64,000 nucleotides of DNA from Bradyrhizobium lablabi (GCF_018131005.1 NZ_JAFCJK010000005.1:434001-498000), one strand, 5' to 3'. Counted from the first letter of the stretch, positions 1 through 9,250 are shown. Notes: a model not told the origin generated them from the letters alone. Translations and numbers: made by a program.

Positions 1-1257
1 GATCGGCGCGATCATCGGCAGGATGATGAAGGCGATCTCGAAAAAGTCGAGGAAGAACGCCAGGAAGAAGATGAAGAGGTTGATGAAGATCAGGAAGCCC
101 CAGACACCGCCGGGCAGGGACGTCAGCAGATGCTCGAGCCACACGCCGCCGGAGACGCCGAGGAACACCACGGAGAAGCAGGTCGAACCGATCAGAATGA
201 AGGTGACCATGCAGGTGATGCGCATCGTGGTCTCGTAACCCTGCTTGATCAGGTCGCGCAGGTCCGGAATCCGCACCGCCTCGAGGCCGATCCACACCAC
301 CGCTAGATAGGTGATCGCGAAAGCGATCTTGAAGAACAGGTTCTCGCTGTAGAGGATCGCGATAATGGTGCCGATGCCGGCGGCGACGACACCGACGATC
401 AGGATCTTGTGGCCGGTCGAACTGAAGTCCTTGTGGTGGACGGCCGCGAGCACGATCGCGCCGACCGCGCCCATGGCGCCGGCCTCGGTCGGGGTCGCAA
501 GGCCCATCATCATGGTGCCGAGCACGACGAAGATCAGTACCGCGGAGGGAATGATGCCGAGCAGACACTTCTTCCACAGCGCCCAGCCGGTCAGCGTGCG
601 CGCCTCCTTCGGCACTGCCGGCACGTGGCCCGGCTTGATGATGCCGAGCAGGAAGGTGTAGCCGGCAAACAGCAGGATCTGGAAGACCGACGGCCCCCAG
701 GCGCCGAGATACATGTCGCCGACCGACTTGCCGAGCTGGTCGGCGAGCACGATCAGCACCAGCGATGGCGGCACCAATTGCGTAATGGTGCCGGAAGCGG
801 CCAGCACGCCCGTGATGTAGCGGATGTTGTAGCCATAGCGGATCATCACCGGCATCGATATCAGCGCCATGGCGATGACTTGCGCCGCGACCGTGCCGGT
901 GATCGCGCCGAGGATGAAGCCGACGATGATCACGGAGTAGCCGAGGCCGCCGCGGATCGGGCCGAACAACTGGCCCATCGAATCCAGCATGTCCTCGGCA
1001 AGTCCGCATCGCTCCAATATCGCGCCCATGAAGGTGAAGAAGGGGATCGCGAGCAACAGCTCGTTGGAGAGCACGCTGCCGAAGATGCGGCCCGGGATTG
1101 CCTGCAGGAAGTTCAGGTCGAAGAAGCCGAGGTGGATCGCGAGGAAGCCGAACGACAGGCCGACCGCGGCGAGCGTGAACGCCACCGGATAGCCGATCAG
1201 CATGGCCAGAACCAGGCCGCCGAACATCAGGGGCGGCATCATCTCCAGCGTGATCAT
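1..1257 (-). CDS. dctM: TRAP transporter large permease (DctM-type), 3' end outside window
   Basis: This is the large membrane subunit of a tripartite ATP-independent periplasmic (TRAP) transporter, which moves organic acids and similar solutes across the inner membrane with the ion gradient. The reading frame opens at an ATG at 1257 and stays open to base 1, so about 419 residues are visible and the C-terminus is missing. The translation is a chain of hydrophobic segments; the N-terminus reads MITLEMMPPLMFGG, and near the window edge there is a DFFEIAFIILP segment typical of the family. Its ATG overlaps the dctQ stop (ATGA, 1257-1254), so the two are translationally coupled. The substrate cannot be deduced; the binding protein DctP is not in the window. 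Confidence 0.88.
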   Translation of the reverse strand, partial: MITLEMMPPLMFGGLVLAMLIGYPVAFTLAAVGLSFGFLAIHLGFFDLNFLQAIPGRIFGSVLSNELLLAIPFFTFMGAILERCGLAEDMLDSMGQLFGPIRGGLGYSVIIVGFILGAITGTVAAQVIAMALISMPVMIRYGYNIRYITGVLAASGTITQLVPPSLVLIVLADQLGKSVGDMYLGAWGPSVFQILLFAGYTFLLGIIKPGHVPAVPKEARTLTGWALWKKCLLGIIPSAVLIFVVLGTMMMGLATPTEAGAMGAVGAIVLAAVHHKDFSSTGHKILIVGVVAAGIGTIIAILYSENLFFKIAFAITYLAVVWIGLEAVRIPDLRDLIKQGYETTMRITCMVTFILIGSTCFSVVFLGVSGGVWLEHLLTSLPGGVWGFLIFINLFIFFLAFFLDFFEIAFIILPMIAPI

Positions 1258-1796
1258 TGGGTCGGTCTCTCGTACTTCGCGTCGATCGTCACATAGCCCT
1301 GCAGCGCGGCGATCCGCTTGATCACCTCTGAGACGCCTTGCAACGCCAGCATCACGAAGCCGGACGGGATAACGAATTTGATCGGCCAGCGCACCAGGCC
1401 GCCGGCATTGCCGCTCATCTCGCCGACCGCATAGGCCTGGTGGAAGAACGGCCAGGACAGGTAGGCGAGCAACAGACAGGCCGGGATCAGGAAGAACAGT
1501 GTGCCGATCAGGTCGAGCCAGAGTTGGCCGCGTTCGGACAACATCAGATAGAGGATTTCGACGCGGACATGCTCGTTGCGCTTGAAGGTGTAGGAGGCGC
1601 CGAACATCACGAGGATGGCGAACATGTACCACTGCGCCTCGAGCCAGCCGTTCGAGGAGTAGCTGAACGCGTAGCGGATCATCGCGTTGCCGGCGCTGAC
1701 CAGGCAGGCAATCAGCACGAGCAGGTTGCAGACGTAGCCGATCTTCTCGTTGAGTTGGTCGATGGCGTGACTTAGAGCCAACAGTGGACGCATCAT
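1254..1796 (-). CDS. dctQ: TRAP transporter small permease (DctQ-type)
   Basis: The small membrane subunit of the same TRAP transporter, 180 residues and the usual size for the family. Four hydrophobic segments are visible (about residues 18-40, 52-72, 92-115, 135-160). The segment around residues 50-85, with WYMFAILVMFG and RNEHVRVEI, matches the DctQ signature in which the HVRVD-like motif follows TM2. It lies directly upstream of dctM with a 4-base overlap. No dctP is adjacent on its 5' side; the next gene upstream is moaA, about 300 bases away on the same strand, so the transporter operon probably starts here. Confidence 0.88.
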   Translation of the reverse strand: MMRPLLALSHAIDQLNEKIGYVCNLLVLIACLVSAGNAMIRYAFSYSSNGWLEAQWYMFAILVMFGASYTFKRNEHVRVEILYLMLSERGQLWLDLIGTLFFLIPACLLLAYLSWPFFHQAYAVGEMSGNAGGLVRWPIKFVIPSGFVMLALQGVSEVIKRIAALQGYVTIDAKYERPTQ

Positions 1797-2097
1797 GGTC
1801 TCCGTGGCCGCGCCGCTGGCGCGCCTGATGCTGTGACGAGCATCATCCGGTCCGCGCGCGACAGCGCGCGCAGCCGCGGCTCACATGCAGGAGCAGTTGC
1901 AATGATCGACCTCTCCCGGCGATTCGGCTCGCGCCGCCTCTACTGCGTCCGATACGGGCGCAAAGCCCCGGTCCGGCAGCGTGAAAGCGGCCGCACCATT
2001 TCAGTGCCCCGAGGCTCCGTCAATTGGAAAACGGTAAATCGATGCCCGGTAAGACTACGTGGTAAATTGGCGGGCGCTAACGGAGTGCCGCGGGCCG
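1797..2097. other. Intergenic stretch between dctQ and moaA
   Basis: About 300 bases with no credible coding frame. It must hold the promoter of the minus-strand dctQ-dctM operon and the end of the moaA transcript. I see no clear operator, riboswitch or terminator hairpin. Confidence 0.4.
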
Positions 2098-3132
2098 CTA
2101 GCCTCCGGTCACGCTCATGTGGCGGCTGACGCTCGGGCGATTGTGCCGACGATCGATGATGAAATCATGCCCCTTGGGCTTGAGCCCGATCGCGCGATCA
2201 ATCGCGGACGAGAGCAGGTCGTTGTCGGGCGATGCCCTCAAGGGCTTGCGCAGGTCGGACGCATCCTCGTGGCCGAGGCAGGTGTGCAGCGTGCCGGTGC
2301 AGGTGATCCGCACCCGGTTGCAGGACTCGCAGAAATTGTGGGTCATCGGCGTAATGAAGCCGAGCTTGCCTCCGGTCTCGCTGACGCCGACGTAGCGCGC
2401 CGGGCCACCGGTGTTATCGTCGAGGTCGGTCAGGGTGTAACGCTTCTCGAGCCGGGCGCGCAGAAGGGACAGCGGGACGTACTGATCGATCCGGCCTTCG
2501 CCGATATCGCCCATCGGCATCACTTCGATCAGCGTCAGGCCCATCCCCTTGCCATGTGCCCATTCCATCAGCGCGGGGATTTCTTCCTCGTTGACGTTCT
2601 TCAGTGCGACCGCGTTGATCTTCACGGCAAGCCCGGCCGATCGCGCGGCCTCGATGCCCGAAAGCACCTTGTCGATGTCGCCCCAGCGGGTGATGGCACG
2701 GAACTTCGCCTCGTCCAGCGTGTCGAGCGAGACATTGACGCGGCGCACGCCGCAATCGGCGAGTTCATGGGCAAAGCGCGCGAGCTGCGAACCGTTGGTG
2801 GTCAGCGTCAGCTCGTCGAGCGCGCCGCTTGCGAGATGGCGCGACAGCGAGCGCACCAGCGACATCACATTGCGGCGCACCAGCGGCTCGCCGCCGGTGA
2901 GGCGGATCTTGCGCACGCCCTTGGCGACGAAGGCAGAGCACAGCCGGTCAAGCTCTTCCAGCGTCAGCAGCTCTGCCTTCGGCAGGAAGGTCATGTCCTC
3001 CGACATGCAGTAGAAGCAACGCAGATCGCAACGGTCGGTGACGGACACACGCAGATAACGGATCGTCCGGCCGAACGGATCGGTCATCGGACGGAGCATC
3101 GATTCAGACAGCGCCTGTGTGGATCCGTTCAT
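2098..3132 (-). CDS. moaA: GTP 3',8-cyclase MoaA (molybdenum cofactor biosynthesis)
   Basis: A radical SAM enzyme that, with MoaC, converts GTP to cyclic pyranopterin monophosphate, the first step of molybdenum cofactor synthesis. The N-terminal cluster C35-x3-C39-x2-C42 (CDLRCFYC) binds the SAM 4Fe-4S centre. The GGEP motif follows near residue 80, and the second cluster C268-x2-C271-x13-C285 lies in the C-terminal half. The protein ends in the diglycine that is conserved in and essential to this family. It has 344 residues, normal for MoaA. An internal ATG at 3087 (MTDPFGR) is an alternative start; the extra 15 residues are not conserved in the family as far as I can judge. No Moco riboswitch is recognisable upstream. 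Confidence 0.96.
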   Translation of the reverse strand: MNGSTQALSESMLRPMTDPFGRTIRYLRVSVTDRCDLRCFYCMSEDMTFLPKAELLTLEELDRLCSAFVAKGVRKIRLTGGEPLVRRNVMSLVRSLSRHLASGALDELTLTTNGSQLARFAHELADCGVRRVNVSLDTLDEAKFRAITRWGDIDKVLSGIEAARSAGLAVKINAVALKNVNEEEIPALMEWAHGKGMGLTLIEVMPMGDIGEGRIDQYVPLSLLRARLEKRYTLTDLDDNTGGPARYVGVSETGGKLGFITPMTHNFCESCNRVRITCTGTLHTCLGHEDASDLRKPLRASPDNDLLSSAIDRAIGLKPKGHDFIIDRRHNRPSVSRHMSVTGG

Positions 3133-3424
3133 TCAACCCCGGCCTTGTAGCCCGTTCCCTGTTGACGAAGCCGCAACCGGCTCTCGTCGAGCCAATTTAT
3201 GCATATTGCGGCTCTCTCACAATGCGTCCCTTGGGATGATCCGCAACATGCAAAAAGCATCGTGCGTGATACGGCAGGCCGATCGCTCGATGCGGGACCA
3301 TGATGAGCCAGGCATAACGTCGGAAATCGAGGGCCGGCGCCGGAGCGGGCCCTTGTGCAGTGCAATCGGACGGCGGCCATCCCAGCGAAGCAGCTAAGGG
3401 TTCGCGTCAGGAACAACGCGCGAG

Positions 3425-3889
3425 CTATTGCGTCGGCGCGGCCGCGTTCTGATCCGGAAAGGCCGCGCCTTCGGCGGGGGCTTCGGCGGCCGGCTTCGGC
3501 TTCCTTTTCGCATGCGGCTTGCGCGGCGGCGGACCGGCAGGCTTCAGCTCCGCGACCACCGGGTTCGGATCGATCGCGCTCGTCGCCGCCGTCGTGAAGT
3601 CGCCCGGCGTGCGCGTTACCGTGACGGGAACCGTCGCCTGCTGGAACTTCGGCATGTTGAAGGTCACAGAGAAACTGCTCTCCGGCGCGGGCACTGACAC
3701 CGAGCACGGCGTCTTGCAGCCCGGTCCGAGCGAAGTCACCGCATCGGCGCCGGGCGGAGTCGACTCCAGTTGTACCTGCACCGGCTGCGGCGCCGGCTTG
3801 AGCGAATCCAACGAAAAGGAAGACAAGGAAGAGGAAGAGCAGCCGCCCAGACTCAGTCCGGCGACTGCAACAGCGATGACACGACGCAT
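3425..3889 (-). CDS. Lipoprotein with PEGA-like region and Pro/Lys-rich tail
   Basis: A predicted outer- or inner-membrane lipoprotein of 154 residues. The frame is open further upstream to 4015, but the start at 3889 is preferred because it gives MRRVIAVAVAGLSLGGC, a short signal peptide ending in a lipobox (LGGC). The middle (about residues 35-105) has a VQVQLESTPPGADA...CKTPC...VPVTVTR pattern resembling the PEGA domain found in surface-associated proteins. The tail is rich in Pro, Lys and Ala and is probably disordered or wall-binding. It sits between moaA and gph on the same strand, with nearly 300 bases of apparently empty DNA (3133-3424) after it. Specific function unknown. Confidence 0.7.
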   Translation of the reverse strand: MRRVIAVAVAGLSLGGCSSSSLSSFSLDSLKPAPQPVQVQLESTPPGADAVTSLGPGCKTPCSVSVPAPESSFSVTFNMPKFQQATVPVTVTRTPGDFTTAATSAIDPNPVVAELKPAGPPPRKPHAKRKPKPAAEAPAEGAAFPDQNAAAPTQ

Positions 3890-4051
3890 TGATGATCCAC
3901 ACTCTAACTGCGGCAAGCTGCCGCAATCCCCGGGGCCGACCATAGGAGCCCGGGACGGGAGGCGCAACAGCGCGGGACCGGTTCCCCGACAATAGTTGAC
4001 CGAAACGCGAAGCAAAATCCGCTTGCGACTTCAAATATTTGTGATCTTTTC

Positions 4052-4726
4052 TTAAGCCAGAACCAAACTCGCTACCGCGTCCGGCAGATCGCGCATATGG
4101 CTGATCAGCCGATCCGGTTTGAGGTGCGCCATGGGAACGTCGGTATAACCGAAATCGACCCCGATCACGGGAACCTTGGCCCGCCGCGCCACCCCGACAT
4201 CGGTACCGGCGTCGCCGACCATGATCGCATCAGCAAGCCGGCCGCCGGCCCTTGCCACGGTCTCACGCAGGAAGGCAGGATCGGGCTTCGAGACGCCGAA
4301 GGTGTCGGCACCGCAGATCGCGGCAAAGCGCGGGCTCAGGCCCAGCCGCTCGAGCAGGAGCTTCGACAGCCATTCCAGCTTGTTGGTGCAGACGGCCAGA
4401 CGGTGGCCCTGCGCCTGCAGCCGGTCGAGTGCGGTTTCGAGCCCGTCGAACGGGCGCGAGCCGTCGGCGATATGGTCGGCGTAGTAGTCGACGAAATCTC
4501 GTGTCAGGCGGTCGAGTTCGGCGACGCTGACCGCGCGCCCCTCGACCTCGAGGCCGCGTTCGATCAGCTTGCGTGCGCCAGCGCCGATCATGCTGCGCGC
4601 CGACGCCAGCGGCACTGGCGACAGGCCTTCGCGGTCGAGCACGTAATTCAGCGCGTCGATCAGATCGGGCGCGGTGTCGACCAGCGTGCCGTCGAGATCA
4701 AAAACGACGATGCGGGGAGACTTCAT
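4052..4726 (-). CDS. gph: Phosphoglycolate phosphatase (HAD family)
   Basis: A haloacid dehalogenase-superfamily phosphatase of 224 residues that hydrolyses 2-phosphoglycolate, the toxic product of Rubisco oxygenation and DNA repair, to glycolate. Motif I is FDLDGTLVD, with the nucleophile D10 and general acid D12. Motif II is the VCTNK segment near residue 111, and the MVGDAGTDV segment near residue 168 carries the Mg-binding Asp of motif IV. The cap region at residues 18-85, with LIDALNYVLDREGL, fits Gph rather than other HAD enzymes, although exact substrate assignment in this superfamily is never certain from sequence. It is transcribed away from rpiA, so the 260-base gap to rpiA holds divergent promoters. 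Confidence 0.88.
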   Translation of the reverse strand: MKSPRIVVFDLDGTLVDTAPDLIDALNYVLDREGLSPVPLASARSMIGAGARKLIERGLEVEGRAVSVAELDRLTRDFVDYYADHIADGSRPFDGLETALDRLQAQGHRLAVCTNKLEWLSKLLLERLGLSPRFAAICGADTFGVSKPDPAFLRETVARAGGRLADAIMVGDAGTDVGVARRAKVPVIGVDFGYTDVPMAHLKPDRLISHMRDLPDAVASLVLA

Positions 4727-4987
4727 GATCTCTCGCTATCGGTGATGCCGCCCCCTGGCAAGGGTTTCCCTGCAATTCAGCGGAGGCGCCTGTCAGACTT
4801 CACGGCGCGAGGCTCCGGAAGCCTGCGCGTCTCAAACCACCCGGTCCGCGGAAGGCTCCAATCATTATCCGCGAAAGCTGGGATTCATGCCTGTTCCTCC
4901 CAACAAAACGACGCTAGATATGCGGCCGCCGGGCAGGGGCCGATCGCTTGCCCGGGACTGGGCGCAAATTGAGGGACTGCTTCGGCC

Positions 4988-5686
4988 GTGGACATGGACG
5001 CACTGAAACGCCAGGCGGCGGCGCGCGCGCTCGAAGAGGTGCGTGACGGCATGAAACTCGGGCTCGGCACCGGATCGACCGCCAAGCATTTCGTCGAACT
5101 GCTCGGCGACAAGGTCAAATCCGGCATGAAGGTCATAGGCGTGCCGACCTCGGAATCGACCCGCGCGGATGCGATCCGCTGCGGCGTTCCGCTGACCACG
5201 CTGGACGAGATCGACCACCTCGACCTGACCGTTGACGGCGCCGACGAGATCGACCCCGCGCTCGACCTGATCAAGGGCGGCGGTGGGGCGCTGTTGCGGG
5301 AGAAAATTGTCGCGGCGGCCAGTGATCGCATGATCGTGATCGCCGACGACAGTAAGTGGGTCGATGTGCTCGGCCGCTTTCCGCTGCCGGTGGAGGTGGT
5401 CCCCTTCGGGCTTGCCGCGACGCAAGCCGCGATGGCGCGGGCCTTTTCGCAATCGGGCATGTCCGGGCAAATGGTGATACGGAAGGGCAAGGATGGTCAC
5501 GTTTTCGTCACTGATGGCGGCCACTGGATCGTCGATGCCCATCTTGGTCGGATCAGCGATCCGCCGCGTCTGGCCGGGCAGCTCAGCGCTATTCCGGGCG
5601 TCGTCGAACACGGCCTGTTCATAGGGCTTGGCAGCAGCGCCATTCTGGCCGGCGCGCAGGGAATTCGGGTTGTTGAACGGCGGTAG
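4988..5686 (+). CDS. rpiA: Ribose-5-phosphate isomerase A
   Basis: Interconverts ribose 5-phosphate and ribulose 5-phosphate in the pentose phosphate and Calvin pathways. All RpiA landmarks are present: LGTGSTA (residues 26-32) binding the phosphate, DGADEID (83-89), KGGGGALLREK (96-106) with the catalytic region, and the late KGKDGHVFVTDGG segment. It has 232 residues, typical of the family. The frame opens with GTG at 4988; an ATG two codons later (4994) is equally possible. The next gene, the DUF2059 protein, starts only 23 bases after its stop, so the two may be cotranscribed. Its neighbour gph on the other side deals with another sugar-phosphate by-product. Confidence 0.96.
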   Translation: MDMDALKRQAAARALEEVRDGMKLGLGTGSTAKHFVELLGDKVKSGMKVIGVPTSESTRADAIRCGVPLTTLDEIDHLDLTVDGADEIDPALDLIKGGGGALLREKIVAAASDRMIVIADDSKWVDVLGRFPLPVEVVPFGLAATQAAMARAFSQSGMSGQMVIRKGKDGHVFVTDGGHWIVDAHLGRISDPPRLAGQLSAIPGVVEHGLFIGLGSSAILAGAQGIRVVERR

Positions 5687-5709
5687 CGCCGCAATCGAGG
5701 AGACTTGTA

Positions 5710-6243
5710 ATGAAGCGTTTTTCGGCAATTTTGTCGGCTGTCACTGTTGCGGCCGGGTTGTCGCTGGCCGCGCCGGCCATGGCGCAGCAGCAGCCGGCTG
5801 CACCGGCTGCGCCCGCAGTCAAGGTGTCTCCGGCGGCGCTTGCGTCAGCCAAGGAGATCCTGGCGATGAAGAACGTGGCGGCGATGTACGCCAGCGCCGT
5901 TCCCAACATCGTCGAGCGGACCAAGGTCGGGCTGACGCAACAGTTTCTCAACTATCAGAAGGATCTGAGCGAGGTCGCGGTGGTCGTCGCCAAGAATCTC
6001 GCCGGCCGCGAGAAGGAGATCGGCGAGGGTATGGCGCAGGTCTACGCCAGCGAGTTCACCGAGCAGGAGCTGAAGGAACTCGTGACCTTCTACAAGTCGC
6101 CGCTCGGCCAGAAGCTTCTGGCGGCGGAGCCCAAGGCGATCTCCCAGTCGCTGAACTTCATGCAGCAATGGGCGCAGCAATTCGGCGAGATCGTCAACGC
6201 CCAGTTCAAGGCCGAGATGAAGAAGCGCGGTAAGGACATCTGA
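5710..6243 (+). CDS. Secreted DUF2059-domain protein
   Basis: A 177-residue exported protein of unknown function. Residues 1-25 (MKRFSAILSAVTVAAGLSLAAPAMAQ) form a signal peptide ending in AMA-Q, followed by an Ala/Pro-rich linker. The C-terminal half (about 105-160) contains FTEQELKELVTFYKSPLGQKLL, the hallmark of the DUF2059 domain. A good ribosome site (GAGGAGA) precedes the ATG. It is sandwiched between rpiA and gor with short gaps on both sides (23 and 31 bases), so a three-gene unit is likely. The cysteine-free mature chain gives no hint of a redox role despite lying next to gor. Confidence 0.88.
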   Translation: MKRFSAILSAVTVAAGLSLAAPAMAQQQPAAPAAPAVKVSPAALASAKEILAMKNVAAMYASAVPNIVERTKVGLTQQFLNYQKDLSEVAVVVAKNLAGREKEIGEGMAQVYASEFTEQELKELVTFYKSPLGQKLLAAEPKAISQSLNFMQQWAQQFGEIVNAQFKAEMKKRGKDI

Positions 6244-6274
6244 TCGCGCGACCTGACTTTCCAGCGAGGTAGCC

Positions 6275-7660
6275 ATGGCTGAATTCGATGTTGACCTGTT
6301 TGTCATCGGTGGCGGCTCGGGCGGAGTTCGTGCTGCCCGCATTGCCGCCGGCTACGGCGCCAGGGTGATGATCGCGGAAGAGTATCGGATGGGCGGCACC
6401 TGCGTGATCCGCGGCTGCGTGCCGAAGAAGCTTTTCGTCATGGGTTCGCATGTCCGCCAGGAGATCGAGGATGCGGCCGGTTTCGGCTGGACCATCCCGG
6501 AGGTCTCGTTCGACTGGCCGACGCTCGTTGCCAACAAGGACAAGGAGATCGCCCGCCTCGAGGGTGCCTACACCACCAACGTCGAGAAGGCCGGCGCCAA
6601 GCTCGTGAAGACGCGCGCAGTGCTGGAGGATGCCCACACCGTGCGGCTCGGCACCGGCGAGACGGTGACGGCGAAATACATCCTGATCGCGACCGGCGGC
6701 GCACCCAATCACGGGGCCGAGATTCCCGGCATCGAGCACGTGATTTCCTCGAATGAGGCGTTTCACCTGCCGGAGCTGCCGCGACGGGTCGTGATCCAGG
6801 GCGGTGGCTACATCGCGTTGGAATTCGCCGGCATCTTCGCCGGCTACGGCTCCGACGTCACCGTGGTCTATCGCGGCGACAACATCCTGCGCGGGTTCGA
6901 CGAGGACGTGCGAAAGCATACGCGCGCCGAACTGGAAAAGCGCGGCATCACGATCCTGACCGGCTGCACGATCACGAAAGTCGACAGGCACGGCAAGGAT
7001 TTCACGACGCATCTGACGAGCGGTTCGAGCATCGCCTCCGACAGGGTGATGTTCGCGATCGGCCGCCACCCCAACGTCGCCAATCTCGGGCTCGAGAAGG
7101 CCGGAGTTGCGATCAATCCGAAGAACGGGGGCATTGAGGTCGACGGCTGGTCGAAGACCTCGGTCGACAACATCTACGCGATCGGCGATGTCACCCATCG
7201 CGTCAATCTGACGCCGGTCGCGATCCGCGAGGGCCATGCCTTCGCCGACACCGTGTTCGGCAAGCGTCCCGTGCAGGTCGATTACGCGATGATCCCGACC
7301 GCCGTGTTCGCGCAGCCGGAGATCGGCACGGTGGGTCTCACCGAGCACGAGGCGCGCGCGCAGTTTCCGAATGTCGACATCTACAAGACCGATTTCCGCC
7401 CGATCAAGGCGACGATGTCCGGCCGCGACACTCGCGTGCTGATGAAGCTCGTCGTCGACGGCGCAACCGACCGCGTGCTCGGTTGTCACGTCGTCGGCGA
7501 CTGCGCCGCCGAACTCGTCCAGGCGGTCGCGATCGCCGTGAGGATGAAGGCGACGAAGGCGGACTTCGACGCGACGGTGGCGCTGCATCCGACCGCCGCG
7601 GAAGAGCTCGTGACGATGCGCACTCCGACGGCAAGGCACGTGCGGCAGGCTGCGGAGTAG
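6275..7660 (+). CDS. gor: Glutathione-disulfide reductase
   Basis: A cytoplasmic flavoenzyme that reduces oxidised glutathione with NADPH. The FAD-binding GGGSGG lies at residues 12-17, the redox-active disulfide is C43-x4-C48 in GGTCVIRGCVPKK, and a second dinucleotide fold with GGGYIALEFAG is near residue 175. The C-terminal dimer-interface active-site pair H438 and E443 (HPTAAEE) is that of glutathione reductase rather than dihydrolipoamide dehydrogenase. At 461 residues it is full length. It follows the DUF2059 gene by 31 bases. A decayed second copy of its 3' end lies 22 kb away at 30180-30320. A dispersed palindromic repeat begins about 50 bases after the stop. Confidence 0.96.
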   Translation: MAEFDVDLFVIGGGSGGVRAARIAAGYGARVMIAEEYRMGGTCVIRGCVPKKLFVMGSHVRQEIEDAAGFGWTIPEVSFDWPTLVANKDKEIARLEGAYTTNVEKAGAKLVKTRAVLEDAHTVRLGTGETVTAKYILIATGGAPNHGAEIPGIEHVISSNEAFHLPELPRRVVIQGGGYIALEFAGIFAGYGSDVTVVYRGDNILRGFDEDVRKHTRAELEKRGITILTGCTITKVDRHGKDFTTHLTSGSSIASDRVMFAIGRHPNVANLGLEKAGVAINPKNGGIEVDGWSKTSVDNIYAIGDVTHRVNLTPVAIREGHAFADTVFGKRPVQVDYAMIPTAVFAQPEIGTVGLTEHEARAQFPNVDIYKTDFRPIKATMSGRDTRVLMKLVVDGATDRVLGCHVVGDCAAELVQAVAIAVRMKATKADFDATVALHPTAAEELVTMRTPTARHVRQAAE

Positions 7661-7711
7661 GGACGGGCTCGAAGGTTCCCCCGTCGCCGGGACGACGAAA
7701 GTTCGCACGGC

Positions 7712-7768
7712 TGATTAGCGAAGCGTAATCCGCCGTCGACGACTTGATGAAGGAGAGGCGACGCGAAG
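7712..7768. repeat. Dispersed palindromic repeat, copy A (partial)
   Basis: Carries the block TTAGCGAAGCGTAATCCGCC followed by TTGATGAAGGAGAGGCG, shared with copies at 28334, 28843, 29999 and 30771. The unit is an imperfect inverted repeat; this copy lacks the closing arm. It marks the boundary between the core block and the accessory region. Confidence 0.75.
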
Positions 7769-7807
7769 GGCCAACAAGAGACTCACGCAACCCAGCAAAC
7801 GGCATCT

Positions 7808-8800
7808 CTACTCAATCACCTCATCGGCAAGTAGTAAGAACGACTCGCTGAGCGAAAGGCCAAGGGCCTTCGCCGTCTTAAGGTTGACGACGAGTTCAAA
7901 CTTGACTGGTGACTGCGCTGGCAAATTGCCCGGCGGTTCGCCTTTGAGAACGCGATCAACATATGAGGCCGAACGCCGGAAGATATCGGCAGTGTCAGGC
8001 CCATAGGACATCAGACTGCCCTCAACAACGAATTGCCTATACGGAGAGATGACCGGCACCCGGTACTGATCTGCCGCTTTCAAGATCACTCCACGCACTG
8101 CTAGGATGAATACATCCGATGCGGCGATCAAAGCGCTGCCCGGCTCCCGACCTAATTTAGCGATCGCCAATTCGACATCGGCAGGCGTCCGCACATGCAC
8201 TGCTTCGACCTCGACCGAGGCTTGCTGCGGCAATGCTTTGAATGATCGAAGATAGACGTCAAAGTAGGGCACGGAATCCGGGTTAAACATCAATGCGACC
8301 CGCGACAGATTTGGCCCAACGTCGCCGAGCAGGTTGATCCACTTCCCGACCATGTTGGACTCGATGAACAAGAACCCGGTGATATTGCCCCCCGGGTGTG
8401 CAAGATTCGAAATGAATCCTTGATTGATTGGATCATTCACCATCGCGAATACGATTGGAATGGTGCTCGTCGCTGGTTGCAGCGCAAGCATGACCGCAGT
8501 GGAATTTGCCACAATGACGTCTGGCGCCAGCCCGACCAGTTCCGCCACATTCCTATTAATCGACTCCGGATTGGTCCCGGCAAACCGAAACTCGATCTGA
8601 ACGTTGCGCCCTTCGATCCATCCCAAATCGCGCATACCCAACCGGAATGCCTTGACGCGGTTTATCGCTTCGGGATCGTCTTCGGCGAGGCCAAGCAGCA
8701 TGCCGACCCTCCGCACCCGGCCGGTGCGCTGCGCCCGCGCCGCGAGCGGCCACGTTGCCGCAGCACCACCGACAAGCGTGATGAACTCGCGCCGTTGCAT
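7808..8800 (-). CDS. ABC transporter substrate-binding protein (ABC_sub_bind family)
   Basis: A periplasmic binding protein of about 330 residues from the family that is abundant in bradyrhizobia. The N-terminus reads MQRREFITLVGGAAATWPLAARAQ, a twin-arginine-like signal peptide ending in ARA-Q; an in-frame ATG four codons upstream (8812) is less likely as the start. The mature part begins RVGMLLG, as expected for the first beta strand of a type 1 periplasmic binding fold, and the C-terminus holds the conserved KFELVVNLKTAKALGLSL signature. No permease or ATPase gene is nearby, so it is an orphan. A frameshifted remnant of a paralogue lies about 230 bases upstream. Confidence 0.88.
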   Translation of the reverse strand: MQRREFITLVGGAAATWPLAARAQRTGRVRRVGMLLGLAEDDPEAINRVKAFRLGMRDLGWIEGRNVQIEFRFAGTNPESINRNVAELVGLAPDVIVANSTAVMLALQPATSTIPIVFAMVNDPINQGFISNLAHPGGNITGFLFIESNMVGKWINLLGDVGPNLSRVALMFNPDSVPYFDVYLRSFKALPQQASVEVEAVHVRTPADVELAIAKLGREPGSALIAASDVFILAVRGVILKAADQYRVPVISPYRQFVVEGSLMSYGPDTADIFRRSASYVDRVLKGEPPGNLPAQSPVKFELVVNLKTAKALGLSLSESFLLLADEVIE

Positions 8801-9029
8801 GTTTGCTCCCATGCTCAGGAGACGGCATCTTACCCGCCCAAACAGCTCCCTTAATAGGGGCTAAAACGACACCAAAACGAGTGCCTCGGCGGCACAGCCA
8901 AATGTCGCTGTTGGGTCGAAATCGCTAAGGCTCACCGAGCACAAGATTTCTGCTTCACTCCGAATACCTGACATTTGAGCGGACACCGAGGGCGCCGCTT
9001 CGGGCCACTTCCGGATTCATGCGCCGCAG

Positions 9030-9195
9030 CAAGCAGCCGTATTCGACTACTTCATTGGCGTGCGCGAGAAGGGTCGGAGGAATCAAGACGCCAAGGGTTT
9101 TGGCGGTCTTGAGGTTAACGTCAGCTCGAATTTCGTGGGCTGCATGACCGGCAGATCGGGAGGCTTTTCGCCTTTCAGAACGCGTCCCGGGTACG
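9030..9195 (-). pseudogene. Remnant of a second ABC_sub_bind protein, frameshifted
   Basis: Read on the minus strand from about 9195, one frame gives GRVLKGEKPPDLPVMQPTKF and then EL; a second frame gives NLKTAKTLGVLIPPTLLAHA followed by NEVVEYGC. Joined, these are the last 55 or so residues of the same family as the intact gene at 7808-8800 (DRVLKGE...KFEL...NLKTAKALG...ADEVIE). About one base has been lost near 9118, and the N-terminal four fifths of the gene are gone. It is therefore a decayed paralogue. Confidence 0.75.
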
Positions 9196-9250
9196 CACCG
9201 GCTTTCCGATGGGAATCTGTAAGGATAAGGCGGCTGGTTGCGGTGCAGCG

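Noticed and set aside
409..1296. Plus-strand frame over the TRAP permease gene
   Set aside because: The minus strand reads a clear DctM; the plus frame is charged and repetitive, typical of an antisense shadow.
2059..3150. Open frame of 363 codons on the plus strand over moaA
   Set aside because: Antisense shadow of moaA with no recognisable protein features.
3133..3424. Molybdenum cofactor riboswitch near moaA
   Set aside because: No arrangement resembling the Moco RNA motif could be built, and the stretch holds no other clear structure.
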